A stretch of DNA of 63,844 nucleotides from an uncultured Lachnospiraceae bacterium. GTDB lineage: Bacteria > Bacillota > Clostridia > Lachnospirales > Lachnospiraceae. Every line of letters begins with the position of its first letter. Position 1 is the first letter of the stretch. The stretch is taken from NCBI GenBank assembly GCA_900314445.1, contig OMVA01000069.1, positions 1-63,844 of the forward strand, written 5' to 3'. This document shows, piece after piece, positions 52,783-61,946 of this stretch. A program made the translations under genes and the position numbers. The notes beneath the pieces are model-generated. The model was not told where the DNA came from. It did no database searches and saw nothing but the letters and a program-made list of their open reading frames with translations.

Positions 52783-54217
52783 ACGGAATAAAGTAAAGAA
52801 TCGTCCCATTGTTGTGATGACATATCTTTCTGTAATTCTTTTTATGGGAATGTTTGCTTGGATTATCTATTTTATGGTCCATGACTCAGAATCTGTAGTT
52901 GCAAACTCTGCCAATCGCAGACAGGACGCCTTTAGTGACGTGGTGGAGCGTGGTGAGATTGTAACTTCCGATGGCACAGTCATTGCCAAGTCTGAAATGG
53001 ATGATTCTGGTAATGAATCCAGAGTTTATCCTTATGCAAATGAGTTTAGTCACGTTGTAGGCTTCAATGAATATGGAAGAAGTGGTATTGAACTTCAGGA
53101 GAACTTCGTGTTGATGCGTTCTCATGTAAACGTATTAGAGAAGTTCCAGAATTCCATGTCGGGAGATAAGAACCCGGGAGACAGGGTTGTAACCAGTTTG
53201 AATTTTGATTTACAGGAAACGGCTTATAATGCATTAGGTAATATGCAAGGAGCTGTTGTGGCTATTGAACCAGATACTGGTCGAATTCTGGCCATGGTAT
53301 CAAAGCCTGACTATGATCCCAATCAGATAGAGAGTGTATGGGAGTCTGTACATTCTGATGAAGGTTCCGGAAGTACTGTACTTTTGAATAGAGCAACCCA
53401 GGGGCTTTATGCTCCAGGTTCTACCTTTAAGGTTCTAACCACCATGGAGTATTTAAAGGAACATCCTTATGATTATGAGGATTATTCTTATACCTGTGAA
53501 GGAAGCAGTATCTTCAATAATGTTTCTATTCGTTGCAGTGGCTCTACAGCGCATGGTACAGAAAGCCTGGCTGATTCCCTTGCCCATTCTTGTAATACAA
53601 GTTATGCCAATCTTGGTATAACAGAAGATATGGACAGCTTACATAGTGTTTGTGAGAGGGCTCTTTATAACAAAAAACTTCCTTTTGATCAGGACACTTC
53701 TGTATCTAAATTTGAAGTTACCTCTTCATCGGATATATCAGATATACCACAGACAGTTATTGGACAGGGTAATACTTTGATTTCCCCTCTTCATAATGCA
53801 CTGATTATGTGTGCCATTGCCAACGGTGGTGTCCTTATGAAGCCAAGACTGATTGACAAAGTTGAATCTGCAGATGGTGCTTTAATTAAAAAAGAACATT
53901 CATCATCTTATGGTCAGATTTTTGATTCTACAGAAGTTTCCAAAATTATCCCAATGTTGGAAGGAGTTAGTACTTATGGTACAGCTTCTGGTAATTTGGG
54001 AGGTAAACCATATACCACAGCAGGAAAAACTGGTACAGCAGAAGTGGATGGCGAAGGTCATTTAAATTCCTGGTATGTTGGTTTTTCTAACGTAGATAAT
54101 CCGGATCTTGTTGTCTGCGTTCTTGTTGAGAATTATGATGCTTATCAGGTTTCCGGCTCCTATATAGCGAGTCAGGTGTTTGATACCTACTATAACGGAA
54201 AGGGTGACAGTCAGTGA
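52661..54217 (+). CDS. Class B penicillin-binding protein (PbpA-like transpeptidase)
   Basis: About 518 residues. One membrane helix (VVMTYLSVILFMGMFAWIIYF, near residue 50). Transpeptidase motifs: SxxK in APGSTFKVL, SxN in HSCNTSYANL, KTG in AGKTGTAEV. The pedestal region has IELQENFVL and DPYDP-like segments (KPDYDPNQI). It cross-links glycan made by the upstream SEDS protein. Start uncertain: ATG 52661 has AGAGG 4 nt upstream but overlaps the upstream gene by 122 bp; ATG 52673 or 52733 are alternatives. Confidence 0.9.
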   Translation: MISRMRNTGSFRRRGDRGRENSPEMLPEMQALLEKERKINKRNKVKNRPIVVMTYLSVILFMGMFAWIIYFMVHDSESVVANSANRRQDAFSDVVERGEIVTSDGTVIAKSEMDDSGNESRVYPYANEFSHVVGFNEYGRSGIELQENFVLMRSHVNVLEKFQNSMSGDKNPGDRVVTSLNFDLQETAYNALGNMQGAVVAIEPDTGRILAMVSKPDYDPNQIESVWESVHSDEGSGSTVLLNRATQGLYAPGSTFKVLTTMEYLKEHPYDYEDYSYTCEGSSIFNNVSIRCSGSTAHGTESLADSLAHSCNTSYANLGITEDMDSLHSVCERALYNKKLPFDQDTSVSKFEVTSSSDISDIPQTVIGQGNTLISPLHNALIMCAIANGGVLMKPRLIDKVESADGALIKKEHSSSYGQIFDSTEVSKIIPMLEGVSTYGTASGNLGGKPYTTAGKTGTAEVDGEGHLNSWYVGFSNVDNPDLVVCVLVENYDAYQVSGSYIASQVFDTYYNGKGDSQ

Positions 54218-54675
54218 CAAAAGCAACTAGTAGCGGAGGTGTAGTAATTTTCCGTGGGAAAATACTTCTCCTTTATAATAACTACAAAGGAAGATCCGAT
54301 GGCTGGGTGTTGCCTAAGGGAACTGTGGAAGCAGGAGAGAGTCTTGATGAAACTGCTATCCGTGAAGTAAAAGAAGAAACAGGAGCCAATGCGGCCATCG
54401 TTCAGTATATTGGGGAAACACATTATAATTTTAGAACCATGTCCGATGAGATTGCTAAAACGGTTCATTGGTATCTAATGATGTCTCAGAATTATTATTC
54501 TACTCCTCAGGAAGAAGAATTCTTTCAGGATTCTGGTTACTATAAGTTTCATGAAGCGGTTCATTTACTCAAATATGCCAATGAGAAGCAGATGCTAATT
54601 GATGCTTATCATGCTTATAAGGCGATTTATAAGGATGGACTTTGGAAGGCAGATAAGTATTTCCCTAAGAATTAG
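54214..54675 (+). CDS. Nudix hydrolase
   Basis: 153 residues. Nudix box GTVEAGES... AIREVKEETGA. The N-terminus SSGGVVIFRGKILLLYN and WVLPKG resemble diadenosine polyphosphate or MutT-like Nudix enzymes. Starts with GTG in a GTGA overlap with the PBP stop, indicating translational coupling. Substrate unknown. Confidence 0.88.
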   Translation: MTKATSSGGVVIFRGKILLLYNNYKGRSDGWVLPKGTVEAGESLDETAIREVKEETGANAAIVQYIGETHYNFRTMSDEIAKTVHWYLMMSQNYYSTPQEEEFFQDSGYYKFHEAVHLLKYANEKQMLIDAYHAYKAIYKDGLWKADKYFPKN

Positions 54676-54693
54676 ATATGAATTACGGTGTTT

Positions 54694-55515
54694 ATGGATA
54701 AAGATAAGAAGAAAAAACGCATTAATGCTATATATAATATTTTCTTAGTTTTCTTTATTATGGTTTTTCTGGGCTCTGCATCCTATCTGGGCTTTTATTT
54801 CTATAATATTCATTCCAGTGAAAAAGAGTTTCAGGATGTAAAAGATTTAATTATCCAGGAGGATGAGGGGAATCAGGAGACACTTACGGCTTCTTCTACT
54901 GACTCCAGTCCTTTTGTGGAATTGGATGGAAAGAAAATCCAAAGAAAGTATTTGCAGATATATCAGCAAAATAATGATTTTATTGGTTGGCTTACCATTC
55001 CGGATACTGTGGTTGATTATCCGGTAGTATTTACGCCAGATGATGAAGAATTTTATTTGAGAAAGGATTTTCATAAAGAAAAATCTGCCTCAGGAACCCT
55101 TTTCCTGGGTGCAAACTCAGATCTTGAGACTCCATCGGATAATATTATTATCTATGGTCATAATATGCATGCGGGTACTATGTTCCATACTTTACTGGAA
55201 TATCAGAATGAAGACTTTTATAAAGAGCATCCGTATTTTGAATTTGATAGTCTGTATGGGGATGGGAAATATATTATCATTGCTGCTTTTAAAATTCAGA
55301 TATCAGATGATGAGGATTCCTTTAAGTATTATGAGTTCTATAATGCGGAAAATCAGGATGAATTTGATGAGTATGTTTCTCAATGTAAAGCTCTTACTCC
55401 ATATGACATTCGAGAAGGTGCCAGCTACGGAGATAAGTTGATCACATTGTCCACTTGTTCTTACCATGTGACAAATGGCAGATTTGTTGTGGTAGCAAAG
55501 AAGGTGGAAGATTAA
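54694..55515 (+). CDS. Class B sortase
   Basis: 274 residues from ATG 54694 (GTG 54688 possible). Lys-rich N-terminus and one membrane helix (IYNIFLVFFIMVFLGSASYLGF). Catalytic set: His in IIIYGHNMHAG, Cys in LSTCSYHVTNGR and Arg in NGRFVVVAKK. Sortases attach surface proteins to peptidoglycan or build pili. No sorting-signal substrate is in the window. No clear ribosome site before the start. Confidence 0.88.
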   Translation: MDKDKKKKRINAIYNIFLVFFIMVFLGSASYLGFYFYNIHSSEKEFQDVKDLIIQEDEGNQETLTASSTDSSPFVELDGKKIQRKYLQIYQQNNDFIGWLTIPDTVVDYPVVFTPDDEEFYLRKDFHKEKSASGTLFLGANSDLETPSDNIIIYGHNMHAGTMFHTLLEYQNEDFYKEHPYFEFDSLYGDGKYIIIAAFKIQISDDEDSFKYYEFYNAENQDEFDEYVSQCKALTPYDIREGASYGDKLITLSTCSYHVTNGRFVVVAKKVED

Positions 55516-55555
55516 TATAATTCTGGATTCAAAAGTGTATTCTTTCATAAAAATG

Positions 55556-55587
55556 AGGCTTCTTGCGAAAGTGCAAGAGGCCTTTTT
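55556..55587 (+). terminator. Rho-independent terminator after sortase gene
   Basis: 11-bp stem AGGCTTCTTGC (55556-55566) / GCAAGAGGCCT (55573-55583), loop GAAAGT, then T-run. Confidence 0.9.
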
Positions 55588-55613
55588 CAATATAAAGTAT
55601 TTGTAAATGAAAT

Positions 55614-55640
55614 AAGGGGAGCAGTAGAACCGCTCCCCTT
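55614..55640 (-). terminator. Terminator of rpmB (minus strand)
   Basis: Stem AAGGGGAGC (minus-strand 5' side from 55640 to 55632) with GCTCCCCTT (55622-55614), followed on the minus strand by ATTTCATTT. Confidence 0.7.
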
Positions 55641-55661
55641 TATAATTCAACTTTGAAAAAA

Positions 55662-55847
55662 CTATGCTCTTTCAACTTTACCTGACTTCAGGCAGCTTGT
55701 GCAAACATAGATTGTCTTTGGTGTTCCTTCTACAACAGCCTTAACTCTCTTGATGTTAGAGTTCCAAATCTTGTTAGATCTTCTGTGTGAGTGACTTACC
55801 TGATTTCCAAAATGAACTGATTTCTCGCAATAAAAGCACTTAGCCAT
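55662..55847 (-). CDS. rpmB: 50S ribosomal protein L28
   Basis: 61 residues from the ATG at 55847, which follows AGGAGGTGCCGGAT on the minus strand; an in-frame upstream ATG two codons earlier is behind the ribosome site. MAKCFYCEKSVHFGNQVSHSHRRSNKIW and TPKTIYVCTSCLKSGKV (parts) give two CxxC pairs, the zinc-binding (C+) form of L28. Divergent from asp23. Confidence 0.96.
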   Translation of the reverse strand: MAKCFYCEKSVHFGNQVSHSHRRSNKIWNSNIKRVKAVVEGTPKTIYVCTSCLKSGKVERA

Positions 55848-55900
55848 ATCCGGCACCTCCTTGTAACTAAATTAGCCTTGAACGGCTCGCAACGCAGATT

Positions 55901-55929
55901 ATCATATCAAACTTTGCAAGGGATTGCAA
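55901..55929 (-). promoter_or_regulatory. Promoter of rpmB
   Basis: On the minus strand TTGCAA (55929-55924) and TATGAT (55906-55901), 17-nt spacer. Confidence 0.6.
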
Positions 55930-55966
55930 GAAGAAATCTTTAAATTATTGCATCAAATATACTTCC

Positions 55967-55995
55967 TTTTCAATTTTATATTAATTCTGTATAAT
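55967..55995 (+). promoter_or_regulatory. Promoter of asp23-fakA-recG
   Basis: TTTTCA (55967-55972) and TATAAT (55990-55995), 17-nt spacer; AGGAGG follows at 56017. Confidence 0.6.
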
Positions 55996-56028
55996 AAAAC
56001 AATATGTCGTATGGATAGGAGGTAAGAT

Positions 56029-56388
56029 ATGGAAGGCTTTTTAGATAATGAAAATGGTAATATTTCAATCGGAAATGAAGTAATCGCACAGTATGCTGGT
56101 CATGCTGCTCTTGACTGCTTTGGTATTGTGGGAATGGCTAGTATTAGTATGCGAGATGGACTTGCAAAACTCCTCAAAGGTGACAATGTTAGTCGTGGTG
56201 TTAATGTAACAACAAATGAAGATGGAGAATTAGATATTGATTTTCATATTATTGTAGCTTACGGGGTGAATATCAAAACTGTAGTCAATAACCTTATTTC
56301 CAGTGTGAAATACCAGGTGGAGGATTACACAAGCATGAAAGTTCATGCAATTAATGTTTACGTCGAGGGCGTAAGAGTAATCGATTAG
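56029..56388 (+). CDS. Asp23/Gls24-family (DUF322) envelope stress protein
   Basis: 119 residues. Motifs: GNISIGNEVIAQYAGHAALDCFGIVGMA (parts) and DIDFHIIVAYGVNIKTVVNNLISSVKYQVE. Matches the small YloU/Asp23 family. It pairs with the following DhaL-domain kinase as yloU-yloV in Bacillus. Precise role unknown. Confidence 0.9.
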   Translation: MEGFLDNENGNISIGNEVIAQYAGHAALDCFGIVGMASISMRDGLAKLLKGDNVSRGVNVTTNEDGELDIDFHIIVAYGVNIKTVVNNLISSVKYQVEDYTSMKVHAINVYVEGVRVID

Positions 56389-56405
56389 CCGGGAGGAGAT
56401 TTTAA

Positions 56406-58121
56406 GTGGCATACACAAGTATAGATGCAAAGACACTGCAAAGATCTTTTTTATGTGGTGCTTATAATCTTAGTAATCAAAAGGAATACATTAATGAACT
56501 GAATGTATTCCCTGTACCGGATGGTGATACTGGTACAAATATGACTTTGACAATCATGTCAGCAGCGGAAGAAGTAGCAAAGTTTGAAAATCCAAGTATG
56601 GATCAGTTGGCAAAAGCTATTTCTGGAGGATCTCTTCGAGGAGCAAGAGGGAATTCAGGTGTTATTCTTTCCCAGCTTTTCCGTGGTTTCTGTAAAGGTA
56701 TTAAAGGAAAAGATAAACTTGGTATTTCGGATTTGGTATCTGCTTTTAACCATGCAGTAGATACAGCTTATAAGGCGGTTATGAAGCCTAAAGAAGGCAC
56801 CATTCTTACTGTGGCTCGTGGTATTGCGGAAAAGGCTGATGATTTATGCGAGACAGACTTAGTAGAGTTTCTTGAACAGGTACTGACCTATGGAGAAGAG
56901 GTACTGGATTCTACGCCGGATTTACTTCCTGTTTTAAAAGAAGCAGGAGTAGTGGATTCTGGTGGTAAAGGATTAATCGAAGTTCTTCGTGGAATCCTAA
57001 TGGGAATTAAAGGACAGGAAGTGGTGTTGGAGGATAAAGCAGATGCAAGTACTCTCCAAAGCCAGCATGTTTCTTACGTTTCCGGAAGTGGAAATGACAA
57101 CATTTCCACAGCGGATATTAAATTTGGATATTGTACAGAATTTATCATCATGCTGGATAAGGAATTATCGGATGAAGAAGTAATGGCTTTCAAGGAGTAC
57201 CTTCTTTCCATTGGTGATTCTCTTGTTTGTGTGGCGGATGAAGATTTTGTTAAGGTACATGTACATACCAATCATCCTGGACTTGCTTTTGAAAAAGCTC
57301 TTGGCTATGGTTCTCTAACTCGTATGAAAATCGATAATATGCGGGAAGAACATTCTGAACGTGTATTAATGGAAAAGGAAAAGGCTCGTGCGAAAGAACA
57401 GGAAGAAGCTTTTAAGCAAATGAAGCTGAAAAAGCTAACACCAAAGAAGGCGGAGAAGCCTAAAAAATATGGAGTTGTTGCTGTTTCTGTTGGATTGGGA
57501 ATGAATCAGATTTTGAAAGATATTGGTGTTGACTATATTATTTCTGGTGGTCAGACAATGAATCCTAGTACGGATGACTTCCTTTCTGCTATTGATGAAG
57601 TGAATGCTGAAAATATCATCCTCTTACCTAACAATAAGAATATTATTCTTGCTGCTAATCAGGCTGCATCTGTTACGGATGATAAGAATGTATTTGTTAT
57701 TCCTTCAACATCACTGCCACAGGGAATTAGCGCCATGGTATCTTTTGCAGCGGATGCAACTCCTGAGGAAAACATTGCTTCCATGAATGAAAGTATGCAA
57801 ATGGTAAAGACAGGTGAAGTAACCTATTCGGTTCGTGATACCTTCATTGATGGGAAGACCATCGTAAAAGGTAATATTATGGGTATTTCGGATCGTGGAA
57901 TTGACGCGGTTGGAAAAGATATTGCAGAAGTTACGAAAGAACTGATTGCCAGTATGGTAGATGAGGATGCTGGTCTTATTAGTTTATATTATGGAAACGA
58001 TATAGGAATGGATGAGGCTGAAAAGCTGAAAGAAGAACTTGAGGAAGTCTATAGTGATTTAGATGTAGATTTGCACCAGGGCGGCCAGCCTATATATTAT
58101 TATATTGTTTCAGTGGAATAG
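56406..58121 (+). CDS. fakA: FakA/YloV-type DhaL-domain fatty acid kinase
   Basis: 571 residues, GTG start at 56406 with GGGAGGAG upstream. N-terminal DhaL/ATP-binding domain (LNVFPVPDGDTGTNMTLTI, SLRGARGNSGVILSQ, DSGGKGL), then a middle DegV-like partner-binding region and C-terminal FakB-interaction part (NIILLPNNKNI, IPSTSLPQGISAMVSF). In Firmicutes FakA phosphorylates fatty acids held by FakB. No fakB or plsX is in the window, so substrate follows from family. Confidence 0.88.
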   Translation: MAYTSIDAKTLQRSFLCGAYNLSNQKEYINELNVFPVPDGDTGTNMTLTIMSAAEEVAKFENPSMDQLAKAISGGSLRGARGNSGVILSQLFRGFCKGIKGKDKLGISDLVSAFNHAVDTAYKAVMKPKEGTILTVARGIAEKADDLCETDLVEFLEQVLTYGEEVLDSTPDLLPVLKEAGVVDSGGKGLIEVLRGILMGIKGQEVVLEDKADASTLQSQHVSYVSGSGNDNISTADIKFGYCTEFIIMLDKELSDEEVMAFKEYLLSIGDSLVCVADEDFVKVHVHTNHPGLAFEKALGYGSLTRMKIDNMREEHSERVLMEKEKARAKEQEEAFKQMKLKKLTPKKAEKPKKYGVVAVSVGLGMNQILKDIGVDYIISGGQTMNPSTDDFLSAIDEVNAENIILLPNNKNIILAANQAASVTDDKNVFVIPSTSLPQGISAMVSFAADATPEENIASMNESMQMVKTGEVTYSVRDTFIDGKTIVKGNIMGISDRGIDAVGKDIAEVTKELIASMVDEDAGLISLYYGNDIGMDEAEKLKEELEEVYSDLDVDLHQGGQPIYYYIVSVE

Positions 58122-58138
58122 AGAAAACTGGAGAGAGT

Positions 58139-60133
58139 ATGAATCTTGATGATAATGTTACCGCTGTTAAAGGTATTGGCGATAAAACAGCGGAATCCTT
58201 TCAAAAATTAGGAATTGAAAAAATTCGTGATTTGATTTCTTACTTTCCTCGTGATTACAAAAACTACAGTGAGCCTGTTCCAATCCGGGAGACTTCTCCC
58301 GGGGACAGAGTCGCTGTTTTTTGTCAGATTGTAAAAAATATTGCGGTAATTAAGGGCAGACGATATCAGATTACAACTACAGTGGTTTCTGATGGAAATG
58401 ACGCCATGGAAGTGGTCTGGTTTAATCAACCCTATTTGCGCTATTCCTTGCATAAGGGCGAAAAGTTGGTCTTCTATGGTCGTGTGGAGACGAGAGGCTC
58501 AAAGAAGGTTATGCAGATGCCGGAGACATATGGTATCCTACAGTATCAAAAAATGCTGAAAACCATGCAACCCATCTACAGCCTTCGAAAGGGTATTTCC
58601 AATAACTTAATCCGAAAGGCTATCATGGAATGCAGAGATCTTATGCACATGGTACCGGATCCAATAAGTGAAGATGTGCGTGATAAATATCATTTAATGA
58701 CCAGGTCAGAAATGCTTCTTGCCTTGCATTTCCCTAAGAGTGAGGATGAACTCAGGAGGGCGGCAGGTCGTGCGGCCTTTGATGAATTCTTGCGTTTTCT
58801 TTTACAGGTTAAAGCTATGCGTGATGAAAATGTGCAGATGGGGACGGATATAAAAGTAACGGATGAAGCCATTACTAAACTTCGAGGTTTTGTGGCTGGT
58901 TTACCTTTCAAACTTACTGCAGGGCAAGGAAATGCGCTGAAGGAAATTTTCAGGGATATGCAATCAGGACATGCTATGAACCGTTTGGTTCAAGGCGATG
59001 TTGGATCTGGAAAAACCATTGTTGCAGCATCAGCTCTTCTTTCTGTTATTCTTTCTGGCTATCAGGGTGCTCTTATGGCGCCAACAGAAGTACTGGCAGA
59101 ACAGCATTACCAGGATTTATCAAAAATGTTAAAACCTTATAAGGTCAAGGTTTGTCTCCTTACAGGAGCAATGACTGCCAAAGAGAAAAGGCTTGTTTAT
59201 GCTGACTTAGCCAGTGGTGCCTGTGATCTGGTAATTGGTACCCATGCCATTATTCAGGATAAGACGGTGTTCAAGAATCTTGGACTTGTTGTAACGGATG
59301 AACAACATCGATTCGGTGTACGCCAAAGAGAAAAACTGGCTTCTAAGGGTAACCATCCTCATACCTTAATTATGAGTGCAACCCCTATTCCAAGAACTCT
59401 GGCAATCATGCTTTATGCAGACCTTGATATTTCTGTTATTAAGGAATTACCTAAGGGTAGAAAGAAGATTCTGAATTCAGTTATTGATGTTTCCTTCCGA
59501 CCAGCTGCATATCAGTTTATTCGGGAACAGGTAAAACAAAAGCATCAGGCATACGTAGTCTGTCCTATGGTAGAGGAAAGTGAGGCTATAGATGCGGAGA
59601 ATGTAATTGACTATTCAGAAAATCTTCAGCAGGAACTAGGACGTGATATAAAAGTTGAATATCTGCATGGAAAAATGAAGGATGCAGATAAGGTAGCTAT
59701 TCTAAATCAGTTTAGCCAGGGGCAGATTGATGTATTAGTTTCAACTACAGTAGTTGAAGTAGGTATTAATAATCCAAATGCCACGGTTATGATGATTGAG
59801 AATGCAGAAAGATATGGCTTGGCACAGCTTCACCAGTTGCGTGGCCGTGTAGGTAGAGGTCAGGCACAGTCCTACTGCATGTTTATGAATGTTAAAAAGT
59901 CTAAGCAGTCTGTGGAAAGGCTTAAGGTGTTAGAAGAATCAAATGATGGATTCTTTATCGCAGAGCAGGATTTGAAATTAAGAGGCCCAGGTGAGTTTTT
60001 TGGTGTAAGACAAAGTGGTGATTTAAATTTCAAATATGCTGATATTTACACCAATGCAGATATGCTTAAGGCGGCACAGGAAGTGTCTCTTACCATGTCG
60101 GCGGATACAGAGGGATTAACAGTTACGATTTAA
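58139..60133 (+). CDS. recG: ATP-dependent DNA helicase RecG
   Basis: 664 residues. N-terminal wedge domain (VTAVKGIGDKTAESFQKLGIEKI), helicase motifs I (LVQGDVGSGKTIVA), II DEQH (VTDEQHRFG), III (MSATPIPRTLA), VI (QLRGRVGRG) and the TRG region. Remodels stalled forks and R-loops. GGAGAG before ATG. Ends the asp23-fakA-recG unit, as in Bacillus. Confidence 0.97.
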   Translation: MNLDDNVTAVKGIGDKTAESFQKLGIEKIRDLISYFPRDYKNYSEPVPIRETSPGDRVAVFCQIVKNIAVIKGRRYQITTTVVSDGNDAMEVVWFNQPYLRYSLHKGEKLVFYGRVETRGSKKVMQMPETYGILQYQKMLKTMQPIYSLRKGISNNLIRKAIMECRDLMHMVPDPISEDVRDKYHLMTRSEMLLALHFPKSEDELRRAAGRAAFDEFLRFLLQVKAMRDENVQMGTDIKVTDEAITKLRGFVAGLPFKLTAGQGNALKEIFRDMQSGHAMNRLVQGDVGSGKTIVAASALLSVILSGYQGALMAPTEVLAEQHYQDLSKMLKPYKVKVCLLTGAMTAKEKRLVYADLASGACDLVIGTHAIIQDKTVFKNLGLVVTDEQHRFGVRQREKLASKGNHPHTLIMSATPIPRTLAIMLYADLDISVIKELPKGRKKILNSVIDVSFRPAAYQFIREQVKQKHQAYVVCPMVEESEAIDAENVIDYSENLQQELGRDIKVEYLHGKMKDADKVAILNQFSQGQIDVLVSTTVVEVGINNPNATVMMIENAERYGLAQLHQLRGRVGRGQAQSYCMFMNVKKSKQSVERLKVLEESNDGFFIAEQDLKLRGPGEFFGVRQSGDLNFKYADIYTNADMLKAAQEVSLTMSADTEGLTVTI

Positions 60134-60154
60134 GAAAATTACTTGGTTTTATTT

Positions 60155-60222
60155 GATGTATGGAATAAAATATACATCGTGTAAATAGAGAATAACTGCT
60201 TCTTCTTGGGGGAGAAGCGGTT
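60155..60222 (+). promoter_or_regulatory. Inverted repeat and hairpin upstream of the cellulase
   Basis: GATGTAT (60155-60161) / ATACATC (60172-60178) is a 7-bp inverted repeat with a 10-nt spacer, a possible operator. It is followed by a hairpin AACTGCTTCT (60194-60203) / AGAAGCGGTT (60213-60222), which may be a weak recG terminator since only CATTTAATT follows. Confidence 0.45.
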
Positions 60223-60251
60223 CATTTAATTAAATTAGGGAGGGTTATTCC

Positions 60252-61808
60252 GTGGGCAAAAAACAAAAGGTTATATTCACATCGATTATTATTGTTCTTG
60301 CTCTGGCAGTTGTTGGCTTACTGGGCTATATTCTTGGGAGCAAAAAGAAAGATAATAATCCAACTACAGAAGTTACAACTACGCTTACAACGGAAGCACG
60401 CACAGAGGCAGCAGAAGCAACGGTTTCTGATGCGGTTGATGCAACCAGTACAAATAGTAAGAAAAGTTCTTCGCGTCCGGAGACTGCAGCTTATGCCACT
60501 ATTTCCGCTGGTGATGGATGGCAGAATGGCGATAAGTATGTAAAACAGTTCAGTGTTGATATTCATAATGATTCATCCAGCGATTTAAAGGATTGGAAGG
60601 TGAAAGTATCTGATTTCGGTGCATCTTCTCTGGGAGATTGCTGGAATGCAAAACTTGATCTTTCTGCTTCTACACTTACCTGTACGGCGGTGGATTACAA
60701 CGAAACTCTTGCTGCAAAATCTGTAACAAACTTTGGTTTCCAGGCTGAATTTGATAGTCAGGATGCCGCAAATATAGATTATTCAGCTATTCTCTATATT
60801 GACGGAAAGGAATATACAGAGAAGAGAGAAGAAGTAACTACCCAGAGTGAGGAAGAAAAGGAGGCCTCTAAGGCACCTAAGAAAGACGCTGAAAGTGGTA
60901 CACCTCTGGCAAATCATGGAAAGCTTTCTGTAAAAGGCACTGACATTGTGGATAAGAATGGAGATCCTTATCAGTTAAAGGGTGTCAGCACACATGGACT
61001 TCAGTGGTTCCCAGAATATGTAAATAAGGATTCCTTCCAGTCTTTCCGAGATGATTTTGGTGCAAATGTCATTCGCCTGGCTATGTATACGGCTGAAGGT
61101 GGTTATTGCGAAGGTGGTGACCAGGCTGCTTTAAAGCAGACAGTAAATAATGGTGTTTCTTATGCTACAGATCTTGGTATGTATGTAATCATCGATTGGC
61201 ATATATTACATGATACAAATCCTTTGGATCACGAAGATGAAGCAATTGCCTTCTTCGATGAGATGTCAGCTAAGTATGCTGATTATGACAATGTTCTTTT
61301 TGAAATCTGTAATGAACCAAATGGTTCTACAAGCTGGTCTGATGTTAAGTCCTATGCTGAGGACGTAATTCCAGTTATTCGTAAGAATGCTAAGGATGCC
61401 ATTATTATCGTAGGTACACCTACCTGGTCTCAGGATGTGGATCTGGCTGCTAAAGATCCAATTACAGGTCAGGAAAATATTTGTTATACATGTCATTTCT
61501 ATGCAGCTACTCATAAAGATAATATTAGAGATAAGGTTAAGGCAGCTCATGAAGCAGGTCTTTGCGTATTTATCTCAGAGTTCTCTATTTGTGATGCATC
61601 CGGTAATGGTTCCATTGATTATGATTCTGCAGATGCGTGGATGAAGTTAATTGATGAATATAATATGTCCTATTGTGCGTGGAATATTTCTAATAAAGAT
61701 GAGTCATCTTCCCTGATTAAGTCTGGCTGTGACAAGACATCAGGCTGGACAGATGATGATTTATCAGAAACAGGTCTCTGGCTGAAGTCAACCATTAAGG
61801 GCGAGTGA
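60252..61808 (+). CDS. Membrane-anchored GH5 cellulase with N-terminal CBM2-like domain
   Basis: 518 residues, GTG start at 60252 with GGGAGGG 8 nt upstream. N-terminal membrane helix (IIIVLALAVVGLLGYILG), Thr/Ala/Glu/Ser linker (about 38-80), a CBM2-like module (about 84-190: FSVDIHNDSSSDLKDWKVKV, CWNAKLDL, VTNFGFQAEF), an acidic linker and a GH5 catalytic domain (about 225-515). Catalytic acid in FEICNEPNG, nucleophile in FISEFSICD; LKGVSTHGLQW and IIDWHIL are GH5_2-like. It sits in an otherwise conserved recG-rsmD-coaD housekeeping run, suggesting a lineage-specific insertion. Confidence 0.93.
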   Translation: MGKKQKVIFTSIIIVLALAVVGLLGYILGSKKKDNNPTTEVTTTLTTEARTEAAEATVSDAVDATSTNSKKSSSRPETAAYATISAGDGWQNGDKYVKQFSVDIHNDSSSDLKDWKVKVSDFGASSLGDCWNAKLDLSASTLTCTAVDYNETLAAKSVTNFGFQAEFDSQDAANIDYSAILYIDGKEYTEKREEVTTQSEEEKEASKAPKKDAESGTPLANHGKLSVKGTDIVDKNGDPYQLKGVSTHGLQWFPEYVNKDSFQSFRDDFGANVIRLAMYTAEGGYCEGGDQAALKQTVNNGVSYATDLGMYVIIDWHILHDTNPLDHEDEAIAFFDEMSAKYADYDNVLFEICNEPNGSTSWSDVKSYAEDVIPVIRKNAKDAIIIVGTPTWSQDVDLAAKDPITGQENICYTCHFYAATHKDNIRDKVKAAHEAGLCVFISEFSICDASGNGSIDYDSADAWMKLIDEYNMSYCAWNISNKDESSSLIKSGCDKTSGWTDDDLSETGLWLKSTIKGE

Positions 61809-61835
61809 TTGGAAGGAAAAGCATGGCCTTTTTAG

Positions 61836-61864
61836 TTGACAAAGTCTGGAAAATAGAATAAATA
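61836..61864 (+). promoter_or_regulatory. Possible promoter of rsmD-coaD
   Basis: TTGACA (61836-61841) and TAAATA (61859-61864), 17-nt spacer; the -10 is weak. GGCCTTT (61826) and AAAGGCC (61885) flank it as an inverted repeat. Confidence 0.4.
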
Positions 61865-61946
61865 TTAAATGTTTTGTAAATGGAAAGGCCTTTATGTACT
61901 GCGGGTTTAAATGCCTGGGACTTTGAGGCGGGATAGGAGATTGAAT

